A DNA stretch of 64,000 nt from NCBI RefSeq assembly GCF_000378425.1, contig NZ_KB899810.1, positions 62,001 through 126,000 on the forward strand, written 5' to 3'. Below, piece after piece: positions 42,239-51,870 of the stretch. The DNA is from Cohnella laeviribosi DSM 21336 (GTDB lineage: Bacteria; Bacillota; Bacilli; Paenibacillales; Paenibacillaceae). Under the pieces are notes generated by a model that saw nothing but the letters and a program-made list of their open reading frames with translations, did not search any database and had not been told where the DNA came from. The stretch's first letter is position 1. Every line of letters starts with the position of its first letter. Position numbers and translations under genes: made by a program.

Positions 42239-43081
42239 ATGCAGCGGCAGTGCCTACTGCCGACCCTTCCGCAAACGCCCTTCTTCTGCTTTCCCGAGTC
42301 GGTCGGTTTTTACCGCGACTACCCCGAGCACAGCGTGTCCCGGGAAGCGGGCGCACTGAACAATTTCAACATTCACTTCGTTGTTTCCGGCAAAGGCTAC
42401 GTGGAGATCGACGGAAACGTTCACACGCTGAAAGCCGGGGAAGCCGTGCTGTATTTCCCGCTTCAGCGGCAGCGGTACTACAGCAGCGAAGACGATCCGT
42501 GGGCGGTCCGCTGGGTTCATTTTTACGGCAGCGGCGCCGGCCTGCAAGATTATTTGACCTGGCGGGGATTGCACAAGAGCCCTTTGTGGACGCTGCGCCG
42601 CCCCGACTTGTGGGAGCAGGCCCACGAAACGCTGCTTGCGGAAGCCGAGGCGCACCGGATGCTGTTTCCGGCCCGCTTGTCCACGCTGACGTACGAAGTG
42701 CTGTCCGTTTTCGTTGAACAGGCCGTCCCCCTTGCCGGCGCCGGAGGGGGCTCATCGGACAGCCGCATTCTGGAGCTGCTGCCGCTGATGCAGCAGGAAG
42801 CGGCCAAGCCGTTCTCGCTGGAAGAATGGGCGAACAAGGCAGGCGTAAGCCCGTATTATTTTTGCAAGCTGTTTCGCAGCGTGACGGAGATGACGCCGAT
42901 GGACTTCATTACGCGCTCCCGCCTCCAGATGGCCAAGCAATGGCTGCTTGAGCGCAAAGAGGCGAAAATCGGGCAAATCGCTGCGGATGCCGGCTATCCG
43001 AGCGTAAGCTATTTCAACAAACGGTTCATGGAGAACGAGGGGATGACCCCGACGGAGTACCGCCGGCTGTACGGCGTCTGA
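42239..43081 (+). CDS. AraC-family transcriptional regulator
   Basis: The ATG at 42239 follows GAGGTG by 8 nt. The 280-residue protein has an N-terminal cupin-type sensor domain (NNFNIHFVVSGKGYVEIDGNVHTLKAGEAVLYFPLQRQRYYSSEDDPWAVRWVHFYG) and two C-terminal helix-turn-helices (FSLEEWANKAGVSPYYFCKLFRSVTEMTPMDF; KIGQIAADAGYPSVSYFNKRFMENEGMTPTEYR). It is divergent from the Gfo/Idh-AKR pair and probably activates it in response to a sugar. The same frame remains open far upstream, but that part is antisense to other genes. Confidence 0.92.
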   Translation: MQRQCLLPTLPQTPFFCFPESVGFYRDYPEHSVSREAGALNNFNIHFVVSGKGYVEIDGNVHTLKAGEAVLYFPLQRQRYYSSEDDPWAVRWVHFYGSGAGLQDYLTWRGLHKSPLWTLRRPDLWEQAHETLLAEAEAHRMLFPARLSTLTYEVLSVFVEQAVPLAGAGGGSSDSRILELLPLMQQEAAKPFSLEEWANKAGVSPYYFCKLFRSVTEMTPMDFITRSRLQMAKQWLLERKEAKIGQIAADAGYPSVSYFNKRFMENEGMTPTEYRRLYGV

Positions 43082-43217
43082 ACGGCGCTGGACTTTTTGC
43101 CAAATTTTGATAAGATAGCAATTCGCCAGCTTGTTGTTTTGGGCGAGGACAAACGTTTTTTTCTTGACGCTCTGTTTCGTATGCACGATGCCAAGCGAAT
43201 GCAAGCCAGGCGGCCTG

Positions 43218-43259
43218 AAGCCCTCGAACCGGCGCCTAGCGCGTCGCCTTCGAGGGCTT
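43218..43259. terminator. hairpin at the end of the siderophore operon
   Basis: AAGCCCTCGAA (43218-43228) pairs exactly with TTCGAGGGCTT (43249-43259); the loop contains the stop codon of the minus-strand esterase. No T run follows, so termination is only probable. Confidence 0.45.
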
Positions 43260-44081
43260 GCCGCTTTCCAGCGCAAACCGGACCGCGCGTCCGAGAAGCG
43301 GGTAAATGACGGAGAGATGGTTCTCTTCCTCCAGACAGCGATATTCAAGCCGCAAGCCCGGAACGCCCGCAGCGGACAGCCGCTCGTACAGGTCTCGGGC
43401 ATCCTCGATCATGTGCGGTTTTTCCAGGCTGCCGACGCCGATAAAAAGCCCGGTCTGCGGCGCCCGTTCCGGCGGGGTCTCCGCCGCGGAAGCCGCCAGA
43501 CGGTCGGCGTGCGAAACGAGATACCGGTTCTTCCACCAGATCGACGGGCTTCCCGCCGCGTATGTTTGAAAAGCCTCCCGCCGCGTAAAAAACGTATACA
43601 GCACAAAGAAGCCGCCCAGCGAATGGCCGAACAGCGTCTGGCGGCTCCGGTCGACCGGCAGCTCCCGCTCGATCAGCGGCTTCAATTCCTCCTCGATAAA
43701 ATCCAGAAAGCGGTCCGCTCCGCCGGTCTCCGGCCACGCCGAGCCGTTCGGGCGCGGCGGCAGCTCGTCCGCTCCGGCCTGCACCGTGTAATCATAGAAC
43801 CGGCGGTCCGTCTCCAGCGGCCGATCGGTCTCGTAGCCGATGCCGACGACGACGGCCGGCCCCACCTTATGCGGCCCCTGCCCCAGCATCCGGACCGTTT
43901 CCGCCATCGCGCCGAAAGCCGAATTGGCATCGAGCATGTAGATGACCGGATAGCCCTCGGCCGGCGGGGCGGATTCCGGCTTGAACACCATGATCCGGTA
44001 CTCCGCGCCGCGGCGGCTCTTTAGCGTCCACTGCTCCGTTCCCGGAATGGTGAACGCCGAACGTTTAAGCTTTTGTTCCAA
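43236..44081 (-). CDS. siderophore esterase, IroE/BesA-like alpha/beta hydrolase
   Basis: 281 residues. Features: GYPVIYMLDANSAFGAMAETVRM, VVVGIGYETDRPLETDRRFYDYT, the nucleophile motif FGHSLGGFFVLYTFFTRREAF, AAGSPSIWW and the His in EEENHLSVIYPLLGRA. This layout is that of IroE-type and ferri-bacillibactin esterases, which hydrolyse the trilactone of catecholate siderophores so that iron is released in the cytoplasm. No signal peptide is seen. It overlaps the second esterase by 17 bp and is the last gene of the Fur-controlled operon. Confidence 0.82.
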   Translation of the reverse strand: MEQKLKRSAFTIPGTEQWTLKSRRGAEYRIMVFKPESAPPAEGYPVIYMLDANSAFGAMAETVRMLGQGPHKVGPAVVVGIGYETDRPLETDRRFYDYTVQAGADELPPRPNGSAWPETGGADRFLDFIEEELKPLIERELPVDRSRQTLFGHSLGGFFVLYTFFTRREAFQTYAAGSPSIWWKNRYLVSHADRLAASAAETPPERAPQTGLFIGVGSLEKPHMIEDARDLYERLSAAGVPGLRLEYRCLEEENHLSVIYPLLGRAVRFALESGKPSKATR

Positions 44082-44835
44082 CGCTATCGCTCCTTTCTCC
44101 GAACAGCCATTGCAGCGCCGAAGGGAACCTTAGGGCAAACAACATCCCGTCATGCGTCCCGCTCTCGCCGATTTCGAACTTCAGCCTGTCTTCCGTGAAG
44201 CCCTGGTCCAGCAGCAGGCGGTGAGCCCGCTTCGTCCTGCTTACCATTTCTTTCTGAACATTCGTCTTGTACATCCCTTCGAGCGCGCCGACGTACATGT
44301 AGATCCGGTGCCCGGACGATTCGGACGCGGGCTGGCGTTCCATGTATTCCAGAAAACCTTCGTACCAGAAAGAAGCGGACAGCAAGGCGAAGTTGCCGAA
44401 TACTTCCGGGTACAAATAATACGCGTAAAGAGAGACGAGCCCGCCCAGCGATCCGCCTGCGATGCCGGTGGACTCCCTGCCGGGCAGGGTGCGGTACCGT
44501 CCGTCGACAAAAGGCTTGATCGTGCCGACAAGCTCCCGCAAATAGTCTGCGGCGCCTCCGCCGAAATCCGGCCTGTCCGGGGCGAGCGCTTTGGCCGACC
44601 AGGGCGTATACTCGCCGTTCCGGTCGCGCGGCTTGATGCCGACGAAGATCAGCTCCGGAAGCCGCTTCGTCATGACCAGATGCTCCAACGCATTCAGGCC
44701 CTGCTTCACCATCTCGCCGCCGTCCTGCACGTAAACGACCGGAAACCGGCGGTCCCCCGCTTCGTAAGACACCGGCGTATAAACGAATAGCTCTCGTCCC
44801 ATAACCGTCTCCGGTCTGAACGTTCCCTGCATCAT
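44065..44835 (-). CDS. esterase-family protein of the siderophore operon (Fes/YbbA-like)
   Basis: 256 residues; two adjacent ATGs (44835, 44832) follow AAGGAGGG and either could be used. It is an enterochelin-esterase-type hydrolase: GRELFVYTPVSYEAGDRRFPVVYVQDGGEMVKQG, FVGIKPRDRNGEYTPWSAKAL, AGGSLGGLVSLYAYYLYPEVFGNFALLSASFWY and the His in GESGTHDGMLFA. It is placed like B. subtilis ybbA (besA) after feuABC. With the next gene it gives the operon two different esterases, perhaps for different siderophores or for ester and linearised forms. Confidence 0.82.
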   Translation of the reverse strand: MMQGTFRPETVMGRELFVYTPVSYEAGDRRFPVVYVQDGGEMVKQGLNALEHLVMTKRLPELIFVGIKPRDRNGEYTPWSAKALAPDRPDFGGGAADYLRELVGTIKPFVDGRYRTLPGRESTGIAGGSLGGLVSLYAYYLYPEVFGNFALLSASFWYEGFLEYMERQPASESSGHRIYMYVGALEGMYKTNVQKEMVSRTKRAHRLLLDQGFTEDRLKFEIGESGTHDGMLFALRFPSALQWLFGERSDSVGTKA

Positions 44836-44882
44836 GACGCCCTCCTTATTGGCTTGAACGGCCTTTCCGCTTGCGCACGCCG

Positions 44883-45911
44883 TTATCTTTTTCGGGTTCG
44901 AAACAGCAAGCAGACGAAATACGGGACGCCCAAGATCGAAATGACGATGCCGACCGCCAGTTGCGCCGGAGCGAAGATCGTTTTGCCGATAAAATCGGCG
45001 ACGACGACCATCAGCATCCCGATGGCGCCGCAGGCGGGAACGATATGCCGGTAATGCGCGCCGACCAGGCGCCTGGCGATATGCGGAGCGATCAGGCCGA
45101 CAAAGCCGATGCTGCCGGATACGGACACGCAGGCGCTCACCAGCCCGACGCAGCAAAACAGCAGCAGCTTCCGCTCCCTGTCCGCGCGGACGCCAAGCCC
45201 TTTGACGCTCGTCTCGTGCAGCTGCAGCAGATCGAGAACGGCGGACTTCCGCCAAATAACGGGCGTCAAAACGAGCAGCCACGGGATCGTCGTGGCGACA
45301 TGCTTCCAGGTCGCGCTGTAGATGCTGCCCGCCAGCCATACGGTCGCCATCTCGAAATCCTGCGGATTCATCTTCAGCGAGATGTAGAGCGTAAGCGCGC
45401 CGAAGCCGGTGCTCAGCGCGATGCCGACCAGAATGAGCCGCTGCGGGTCGAGCGCTCCCTGGTGCCGGGCCAAGGCGTAAAGCAGGGCGACCGCCGCGAT
45501 TCCGCCCGCCCAGCCGAATAACGGCATCGTCATGACGGCCATCCAGCCGGCCCCTTTCACCGTGCCCTGAACGAAAAACATATACAGCACGACCGCCGTT
45601 CCCGCGGCGGCGTGAATGCCCAAAATACCGGGGTCCGCAAGCGCGTTTTTGGTAATGCCCTGCAGCGCGGCGCCGGCGATTCCGAGGCCGAAGCCGACCA
45701 GCGCGCCAAGCAAAATGCGGGGCAGCCGAAATTCGAAAACGACAAGATCGCGTTCGGCCGTCGGATCGATCCGAAGCAGCGTCTTGAAGACATCCTTGGC
45801 CGAAAGATCGAACGTGCCGTTGGTCAGACTGACGTACATGGCCGCAAGACCCAGCCCGCAGGCGGTCAGAAAAACTGTCCAAAACCGCGCCGAAGCCGAA
45901 AGTCTACGCAC
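44883..45911 (-). CDS. FecCD-family iron-siderophore permease (FeuC-like)
   Basis: 342 residues, about nine or ten transmembrane helices; family blocks RLPRILLGALVGFGLGIAGAALQGITKNALADPGILGI and SGSIGFVGLIAPHIARRLVGAHYRHIVPACGAIGMLMVVVAD are clear. It overlaps the partner permease gene by 8 bp. The operon has no ATPase; as with FeuABC, a shared YusV/FhuC-type ATPase encoded elsewhere is probably used. Confidence 0.92.
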   Translation of the reverse strand: MRRLSASARFWTVFLTACGLGLAAMYVSLTNGTFDLSAKDVFKTLLRIDPTAERDLVVFEFRLPRILLGALVGFGLGIAGAALQGITKNALADPGILGIHAAAGTAVVLYMFFVQGTVKGAGWMAVMTMPLFGWAGGIAAVALLYALARHQGALDPQRLILVGIALSTGFGALTLYISLKMNPQDFEMATVWLAGSIYSATWKHVATTIPWLLVLTPVIWRKSAVLDLLQLHETSVKGLGVRADRERKLLLFCCVGLVSACVSVSGSIGFVGLIAPHIARRLVGAHYRHIVPACGAIGMLMVVVADFIGKTIFAPAQLAVGIVISILGVPYFVCLLFRTRKR

Positions 45912-46914
45912 GCTTGCCCCCTCCTCTCGTCTTGATTAAATAGAGGAAATAAGGCACGCCGAACAGCGCGGTTACGACGCCGACCGGCGTCTCGAACGGG
46001 CGGTTGACGATACGGCTGATCAGATCGCACCAGGCCAGAAACAGCCCGCCGTACAGCGCCGCGAAAGGAACGATCCGCCGGTAATCCCGGCCGACGAGAA
46101 ACCGGATGACATGCGGCATGATGAGTCCGATAAAGGCGATTTTGCCGGCGATCGCCACGGAGATTCCGGTCAGCAGGACGACGCTGAGCATCGCCGCGGC
46201 TTTCACCAGCACGACGTTCATGCCGAGCCCGGCCGCCAGTTCGTCTCCAAGAGACAGGGTGGTAACCGGACGGGCGACCAGCATGGCAAGGGCAAAGCCG
46301 GCAACGGCAAACGGAATCGCCAGTTGGATGACGGCGGGATCCATCTGGTGCAGCCGGGCGTTGTACCAGAAGCTGACGTTCTGGGACACCTGGTAGTAAG
46401 TCGCCAGCGCCTGCGAGACGCCGGACAGAAAGGTCCCGACGATCGTTCCCAATATCGCCAGCGCGACGGGGGAAGTGCCGCCCGGCAGCAGCCTCGCGAT
46501 GCCGAAGACAAGGCCGGCGCCGAGCGCGGACCCGGCAAGGGAGAACAGGATCATGTCCATGGAGGCCTGACCCGGCAGAAACACCATGCACAGCGTAATG
46601 GCGAACGCCGAGCCGTCCGTCACGCCCATGATGGAAGGGGAAGCAAGATCGTTTCTTGTCATCCCCTGCATAAGGGCGCCGGACACGGCAAGGAACGCGC
46701 CGACGAGCAGAGCGCCGACGACGCGCGGGATGCGGGACGAGCGGATGATGAGGTGGTCCACGTCGTTCGGATCGAAGCGGAACAGCGCATCCCAGACGGT
46801 GCCGGCATCGATGGACTTTGTGCCGTAAAGCACGGACAGCAGAATCGTGACCGGGACAAGCAGCACGCCGAACGCAAGCAGCGCCGCCGGCTTTAAACGG
46901 GCCATCGTCCGCAT
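45904..46914 (-). CDS. FecCD-family iron-siderophore permease (FeuB-like)
   Basis: 336 residues with the same family signature (SSRIPRVVGALLVGAFLAVSGALMQGMTRNDLASPSIMGVTDGSAF; GKIAFIGLIMPHVIRFLVGRDYRRIVPFAALYGGLFLAWCD). The ATG at 46914 is followed three codons later by another. It lies 19 bp after the binding-protein gene and forms a heterodimeric channel with the FeuC-like protein. Confidence 0.92.
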   Translation of the reverse strand: MRTMARLKPAALLAFGVLLVPVTILLSVLYGTKSIDAGTVWDALFRFDPNDVDHLIIRSSRIPRVVGALLVGAFLAVSGALMQGMTRNDLASPSIMGVTDGSAFAITLCMVFLPGQASMDMILFSLAGSALGAGLVFGIARLLPGGTSPVALAILGTIVGTFLSGVSQALATYYQVSQNVSFWYNARLHQMDPAVIQLAIPFAVAGFALAMLVARPVTTLSLGDELAAGLGMNVVLVKAAAMLSVVLLTGISVAIAGKIAFIGLIMPHVIRFLVGRDYRRIVPFAALYGGLFLAWCDLISRIVNRPFETPVGVVTALFGVPYFLYLIKTRGGGKRA

Positions 46915-46933
46915 GAATACTCACGCTTCCGCA

Positions 46934-47962
46934 TTATTTGGCCAGTTGCTCCTGCGCGGCCTTCAGGAATTGAATCCGGCTCCACGCGGGGCCGCCTTCC
47001 GAGAGCGGATCGATCGCGTTCACGAACACCTTGTCGTTTTCGACGGCGTTGATCTTCTTCACGATCGGGTTGTCCAGCAGCTCGGTCAGCGCGTTTTGCG
47101 TCTCCTTGTTTTCGTCATCGGCGAACTGGATAAACAGATAGTCGGGGTTCATCGCCGCAAGCTGCTCGACCGACAGCGCTTCCTGCGCTTTGGCGGCCTT
47201 CACTTCCGCCGGCGGTTCAAGCCCAAGGTCGTTGTACAGGATCGGATTCACGAACACCTTCTCCGGATAAATGAACACCTGTCCCGAGCGGATCCGGGCG
47301 GCGAGCACCTTCTGGCCTTTCAGCTTCTCGGTCAGCGTCCCCTTGGCCGCTTCCAGATCCTGCTTGTACTGGGCGATCGCCTTTTCGGCCTGCTCCTGCT
47401 TGCCGGTCAGCTCGCCCAGCAGCCGCAGGTTCGCTTCCCAGTTGACGGCAATATGGGAGACGAGAATCGTCGGCGCGATTTTCTTCAGCTTCTCGGCCGT
47501 TTCCGCCGGGAATTTCGTGGAACCGAGAATGACGTCCGGCTTCAGCTTGAGAATCGTCTCGAAGTTCGGCTGCGTCTTCTCGCCGATCGACTCGGCCTTA
47601 TCGGTAATCGGCGCGAAGCGCTCGGGGAACTTGCCGCCGAACGTAATGGCTCCCACCGGATGCACGTCCAGCACAAGCGCGTCTTCCATCGCTTCCATCG
47701 CGCCGGTGATGACGATCCGTTCCACGTTGGCCGGAACCGTATACGTTTCGCCCAAGTATTCGATCGTCCGCTCGCCCGCCGGGGACGCTTGCTCGCTGGC
47801 CGGCTGCGCCTCGGCAGAGGCCGGCGCCGTTGCCGTTGCCGATGCCGACGGTCCGGAGTTCGTACCGCTATTGGCCGATTTCTCGTTGTTCGAGCCTCCG
47901 CATGCGGCCAACACCAGCATGAATAATGCAATCAAAACGGCTAATGCGACTGTCTTTCTCAT
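46934..47962 (-). CDS. iron-siderophore-binding lipoprotein (FeuA-like)
   Basis: 342 residues with lipobox VLAAC (MRKTVALAVLIALFMLVLAACGG), an Ala/Ser/Pro-rich linker of about 40 residues, and the class III binding fold linked by a long helix (YLGETYTVPANVERIVITGAMEAMEDALVLDVHPVGAI, KPDVILGSTKFPAETAEKLKKIAPTILV, MNPDYLFIQFADDENKETQNALTELLDNPIVKKINAVENDKVFVN). It captures ferri-siderophore at the membrane. A perfect Fur box lies just upstream. Confidence 0.93.
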   Translation of the reverse strand: MRKTVALAVLIALFMLVLAACGGSNNEKSANSGTNSGPSASATATAPASAEAQPASEQASPAGERTIEYLGETYTVPANVERIVITGAMEAMEDALVLDVHPVGAITFGGKFPERFAPITDKAESIGEKTQPNFETILKLKPDVILGSTKFPAETAEKLKKIAPTILVSHIAVNWEANLRLLGELTGKQEQAEKAIAQYKQDLEAAKGTLTEKLKGQKVLAARIRSGQVFIYPEKVFVNPILYNDLGLEPPAEVKAAKAQEALSVEQLAAMNPDYLFIQFADDENKETQNALTELLDNPIVKKINAVENDKVFVNAIDPLSEGGPAWSRIQFLKAAQEQLAK

Positions 47963-47997
47963 CTTTTTGAAAAGCCCCTTTCTCCTGCTCCTCTTTA

Positions 47998-48016
47998 TTG
48001 ATAATGATTATCATTG
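47998..48016 (-). promoter_or_regulatory. Fur box upstream of the siderophore uptake operon
   Basis: TTGATAATGATTATCATTG contains the exact 7-1-7 Bacillus Fur consensus TGATAAT-N-ATTATCA, 36 bp before the lipoprotein start. Iron-loaded Fur would repress the operon. Confidence 0.92.
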
Positions 48017-48064
48017 CTGATTATAGCGAAGGAGCAGGCGCATCGCCATGGACAAAATCCCGAA

Positions 48065-49708
48065 TTAAGATGGACGAACGGCAGATAGCAGCCGGACGGC
48101 CTGCTTCAGCATCCTTAGGTGCGCATAAGCGGAATACTCCCGCCACGGGTCCGAGGTCAGAAAGCAAAGCCGGTGCCGCTGAACCGCGGGAATCGCCTGC
48201 CATTTCGGATCGTCCTGCAGCCTTTTCCAGGCGCCGAGCGTTTCGCTCTCCTGGCGGATCATCAGCAGCAAATGATCGGCGTTCAAGTCGCCGAGTTCGG
48301 CCGGCGTGACCGGCACATCATACAGTTCCTGCCCGCAGTCGTAGGCCGGCTTGAGCTCCAGGCCCCGGTACAGCGTGCCGGCCATGCCGCGATCGCAGTA
48401 CAGGAACAGGCTGTCGTTCAGCATCCGGACGACCGCGACCGATTCGCCGGCCATCGCTTGCCGCAGCCGTTCCTTGCCCGCCCGCATGCTGTGCGCATAC
48501 CACTGCAGCCACTGCTCGGCCTGCCAGGATTCGCCCAGAAATTCGGCCAGCAGACGAAACTGCCGCTTCCAATCCGCGCCCTCGGCCGGGAGATAGAACA
48601 CCGGCGCGATCTTCTCCAGCGCTTGCTTCTCCGCCTCCGAAATGTCGTCCAGGGCAAGCACCAAATCCGCCGGCACCTGCCGCAGCAGCTCGATGTTGGC
48701 TTCCCATTCCTGATGGTGCCGGTAAGCGCTGATGTGAACGGGAATCTCGTTGCGGTATTTGCGGTAGTAGTATTCCGTCCACTTCGGGTGCAGCGGGGCC
48801 GCAAACGGCATAATCTGAAGCGGCAGCAGCTGCCCGAGCAGCGCGGGACTGTAAACCGCCACCTTCCGGCGGCGGCTGCGCATATAGGCAGCCGGGGAGA
48901 TGCCGATCTCTTTTTTGAATTTGCGGCTGAAGTAAAATTCGTCGGCGTAGCCGACCTGGTGGGCGATATCGCGCAGCCGGAGATCGGATTGGGCCATCAG
49001 CCGCTTGGCCTGCGCCAGGCGCAGCTCCGCTACGTAGTCCATCGCGCTTCTCCCGTATTTCTTTTTGAACAGGTCGCCGAAATATTTCGGGCTCAGATCG
49101 GCCATCTGCGCGAGCCGTTCGACCGTCAGCGGTTCGGTATAATGCTCTTCGATATATTGCTTCGCGAATTCAAGCGCCGCATGGGCGCTGTCCGGCTTCG
49201 CCCGGCTGTTCCGGGCGATATGGTAGAGCAGTTCCTGAAAATCGATCTGGCAGCGGAAGGGGCCGAGCTTATCATTGCTGCGCCACCCGCTGAACAGCTT
49301 GCCGCACATCGCAACCAGCTCGTCGGAAGGATAAACGGTTATTTTGCCGCTATGGGAAAACAAATGCGCCTCCTTGACCGGGCCGAGTCCGCCGTCCGCT
49401 TCCTCCCGCCGGCCGAAAACGTCAAAATAGAACACGTACATCTCCGAGTTCCCGCTCATGGACGCCGTGCCGAACGTCCGGTCCGGCGGACAGACGCATA
49501 CCGCCCCCTGTTCCAGGTCCACCTGCTGCCGGTCCAGCAGAAGCTGAACTTCGCCGCTTGTCACGACGACCAGCGCATAGGAAAACACGAGCTGCTGCTT
49601 GAGTCCGCCGGTCCCGTCTCCCTTAACGGACTCCACCGACCGGAGCCTGAACAGCCATTCATGCAGGCAGCCCGGTTCGTTCCGCGCGCCGCTTGGCTCG
49701 GTTTCCAT
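48065..49708 (-). CDS. btr: AraC activator fused to a siderophore-binding domain (Btr-like)
   Basis: 547 residues: an N-terminal sensor region, an AraC-type double helix-turn-helix in the middle (LTVERLAQMADLSPKYFGDLFKKKYGRSAMDYV; LRLRDIAHQVGYADEFYFSRKFKKEIGISPAAYMRSRR, residues ~190-290), and a C-terminal periplasmic-binding-type domain (GQLLPLQIMPFAAPLHPKWTEYYYRKY to the end). This is the architecture of B. subtilis Btr, which binds bacillibactin inside the cell and activates feuABC. It lies 102 bp upstream of the FeuA-like gene on the same strand; a Fur box precedes it. The start at 49708 is likely but not fixed by a strong ribosome binding site. Confidence 0.9.
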   Translation of the reverse strand: METEPSGARNEPGCLHEWLFRLRSVESVKGDGTGGLKQQLVFSYALVVVTSGEVQLLLDRQQVDLEQGAVCVCPPDRTFGTASMSGNSEMYVFYFDVFGRREEADGGLGPVKEAHLFSHSGKITVYPSDELVAMCGKLFSGWRSNDKLGPFRCQIDFQELLYHIARNSRAKPDSAHAALEFAKQYIEEHYTEPLTVERLAQMADLSPKYFGDLFKKKYGRSAMDYVAELRLAQAKRLMAQSDLRLRDIAHQVGYADEFYFSRKFKKEIGISPAAYMRSRRRKVAVYSPALLGQLLPLQIMPFAAPLHPKWTEYYYRKYRNEIPVHISAYRHHQEWEANIELLRQVPADLVLALDDISEAEKQALEKIAPVFYLPAEGADWKRQFRLLAEFLGESWQAEQWLQWYAHSMRAGKERLRQAMAGESVAVVRMLNDSLFLYCDRGMAGTLYRGLELKPAYDCGQELYDVPVTPAELGDLNADHLLLMIRQESETLGAWKRLQDDPKWQAIPAVQRHRLCFLTSDPWREYSAYAHLRMLKQAVRLLSAVRPS

Positions 49709-49753
49709 TCGAAGTCCCTCCCTCCTGCTTTTCGTTTTCTTATTTGAGTATAT

Positions 49754-49768
49754 TGATAATCATTATCA
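49754..49768 (-). promoter_or_regulatory. Fur box upstream of the Btr-like activator gene
   Basis: TGATAATCATTATCA is a perfect 7-1-7 palindrome, 45 bp before the gene start. Confidence 0.92.
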
Positions 49769-49846
49769 ATTTCAATCGCGGCCTGCCGATACGACGACGC
49801 GAAGCGCTCTTCCCGAAAGCCGCCCAAGCCAAGGCCGCCCGAGCGC

Positions 49847-49871
49847 AAAAAAAAGGCCGAGCCGGCGGCCT
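49847..49871 (-). terminator. terminator of htpG
   Basis: On the minus strand AGGCCG-CCGGCT-CGGCC followed by TTTTTTTT. Confidence 0.85.
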
Positions 49872-49923
49872 ATTCCGCCCTGCTCAGCCGTTTGCGGCGA
49901 ACGCTGTCCGCTTTGGGGGCCGA

Positions 49924-51810
49924 TCACACCATTATTTTGCAAATATCGTTGGAGAATTCGACCGGGTCCTGAAGCGGCAGCCCTTCGATCAGCAGCGCCT
50001 GGTTGTACAGCAGCGCCGTGTACAGATCCAGCTTTTCCTTGTCGTGCTCGAAGGCGTTTTTCAGCGATTGGAACACCGCATGGTTGACGTTGATTTCCAG
50101 CACCTTGTCCGCCTTGACGTTCGGAGCGTCCGGATTGCCCGGCATCGCGTTCAGGATTTTTTCCATTTCGATCGATACCTCGCCCTCCGAAGAGAGGCAT
50201 ACGGGGTGCGATTTCAGACGCGTGGACGCCTTGACGCGCTTCACTTTGTCCGACAGCCGGTTCTGCATATATTCGAACAGCGCTTTGTGCTCGTCGTTCG
50301 CGGATTCCGTCTCCTTCTTGTCGTCCGCTTCGATCCCCAGATCGCCGCTCGATACCGACTTGAATTCCTTGTCCTTGTAGCGCATGAGCATCTTGATGGC
50401 GAATTCGTCGATATCGTCGGTGAAGTACAAAATTTCGTAGCCTTTGTCGGCGACCAGCTCGGTTTGCGGCAGCTTCTCGATCCGCTCGACCGACTCGCCC
50501 GTCGCGTAGTAGATGTATTTTTGATCCTCCGGCATTCTCGAGACGTACTCGTCCAAGGTTACGAGCTTCTTCTCCTTGGAGGAATAGAACATGAGCAGAT
50601 CCTGCAGCACTTCCTTATGCGCGCCGAAGTCGCTGTAAACGCCGAACTTCAGCTGGCGGCCGAACGATTTGAAGAATTTCTCGTATTTCTCCCGCTCGTC
50701 CTTGAGCATGCTTTTGAGCAGGCTTTTGATTTTGCTCTCGATGTTTTTGGCGATCAGCTTAAGCTGCCGGTCGTGCTGCAGCATTTCCCGCGAAATGTTG
50801 AGCGACAGGCTTTCGGAGTCGACCATCCCTTTGACGAAGCTGAAGTAGTCCGGCAGCAGGTCGCCGCATTTGTTCATGATCAGCACGCCGCTCGAATACA
50901 GCTCCAGCCCTTTCTCGTATTCCTTCGTATAATAATCGAAAGGAATCGCTTCCGGAATGAACAGGATCGCCTGATAGACGACCGTTCCGTCGGCGCTGAT
51001 GTGCAGGTGCTTGAGCGGCTTGTCGAAGCCGTACCGTTTTTCCGTGTAAAAGTTTCGGTAGTCTTCGTCCGTCAGCTCGTTTTTGTTTTTGCGCCAGATC
51101 GGCACCATGCTGTTGATCCGCTGCTCTTCCGTGACTTCCTCGTATTCGTTGTCGGTGCCTTCCTTCAGCTTCGAGGTCGTCACGTCCATCTTGATCGGGT
51201 AGCGGATGAAGTCGGAATATTTCTTAATGATCGCTTTCAGCCGGTACGTTTCCAAAAACTCGTCGTAATTTTCGTCCTCGGTGTTGCCTTTGATTTTCAA
51301 AATGATTTCGGTCCCGACCGTATCCTTCTGCCACGGTTCGATCGTGTAGCCGTCGGCGCCGGTCGATTCCCATTTGTATGCGGTGTCGCTGCCGAGCGCC
51401 TTGCTGATGACCGTCACGACGTCCGCGACCATGAACGCGGAATAGAAGCCGACGCCGAATTGGCCGATAATGTCGTGTCCGTCCTTGATCTCGTTCTCCT
51501 GCTTAAACGCCAAAGAACCGCTCTTCGCGATGACGCCGAGGTTGGTTTCCAACTCTTCCTTCGTCATGCCGATGCCGGTGTCGAGAATCGTCAAGGTGCG
51601 GTTCGTTTTGTCCGGAATGATTTTAATGTAGTAATTGTCTTTGTCGAACACGAGGTTGTCGTCGGTCAGCGCTTTGTAGTAGATTTTGTCGATCGCGTCG
51701 CTTGCGTTGGATATCAATTCACGTAAAAAGATTTCTTTTTGCGTATAAATGGAGTTGATCATCATTTCCAAAAGCCGTTTCGATTCCGCTTGAAACTGCT
51801 TCTTTTCCAT
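49924..51810 (-). CDS. htpG: chaperone HtpG (Hsp90)
   Basis: 628 residues, full length. The N-terminal GHKL ATPase has [58 protein letters not shown]; the middle domain carries [38 protein letters not shown] and the catalytic-loop region; the C-terminal dimerisation domain follows. ATG at 51810 with AAAGGAG. Hsp90 remodels client proteins with DnaK. It is transcribed alone with its own terminator and a CIRCE-controlled promoter. Confidence 0.97.
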   Translation of the reverse strand: MEKKQFQAESKRLLEMMINSIYTQKEIFLRELISNASDAIDKIYYKALTDDNLVFDKDNYYIKIIPDKTNRTLTILDTGIGMTKEELETNLGVIAKSGSLAFKQENEIKDGHDIIGQFGVGFYSAFMVADVVTVISKALGSDTAYKWESTGADGYTIEPWQKDTVGTEIILKIKGNTEDENYDEFLETYRLKAIIKKYSDFIRYPIKMDVTTSKLKEGTDNEYEEVTEEQRINSMVPIWRKNKNELTDEDYRNFYTEKRYGFDKPLKHLHISADGTVVYQAILFIPEAIPFDYYTKEYEKGLELYSSGVLIMNKCGDLLPDYFSFVKGMVDSESLSLNISREMLQHDRQLKLIAKNIESKIKSLLKSMLKDEREKYEKFFKSFGRQLKFGVYSDFGAHKEVLQDLLMFYSSKEKKLVTLDEYVSRMPEDQKYIYYATGESVERIEKLPQTELVADKGYEILYFTDDIDEFAIKMLMRYKDKEFKSVSSGDLGIEADDKKETESANDEHKALFEYMQNRLSDKVKRVKASTRLKSHPVCLSSEGEVSIEMEKILNAMPGNPDAPNVKADKVLEINVNHAVFQSLKNAFEHDKEKLDLYTALLYNQALLIEGLPLQDPVEFSNDICKIMV

Positions 51811-51834
51811 GGGGCAATCTCCTTTCGCAAACGA

Positions 51835-51861
51835 TTAGCACTCTCCCTCGGTGAGTGCCAG
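51835..51861 (-). promoter_or_regulatory. CIRCE element (HrcA operator) upstream of htpG
   Basis: TTAGCACTC-N9-GAGTGCCAG matches the CIRCE consensus (TTAGCACTC-N9-GAGTGCTAA) except near the end of the second arm. It lies between promoter and ribosome binding site. Confidence 0.88.
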
Positions 51862-51870
51862 TTCATTTTT

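Noticed and set aside
39977-43081. A continuous plus-strand reading frame of more than 1000 codons
   Set aside because: Only the last 280 codons (from 42239) are a gene with a ribosome binding site and AraC domains. The rest is antisense to an intact aldo/keto reductase and Gfo/Idh gene and has the Arg/His/Pro-rich composition of shadow frames.
44065-45882. A 605-codon minus-strand frame that would fuse a long N-terminal part to the Fes-like esterase
   Set aside because: The N-terminal part lies in another frame of the FecCD permease gene; the real start is at 44835/44832 after AAGGAGGG.
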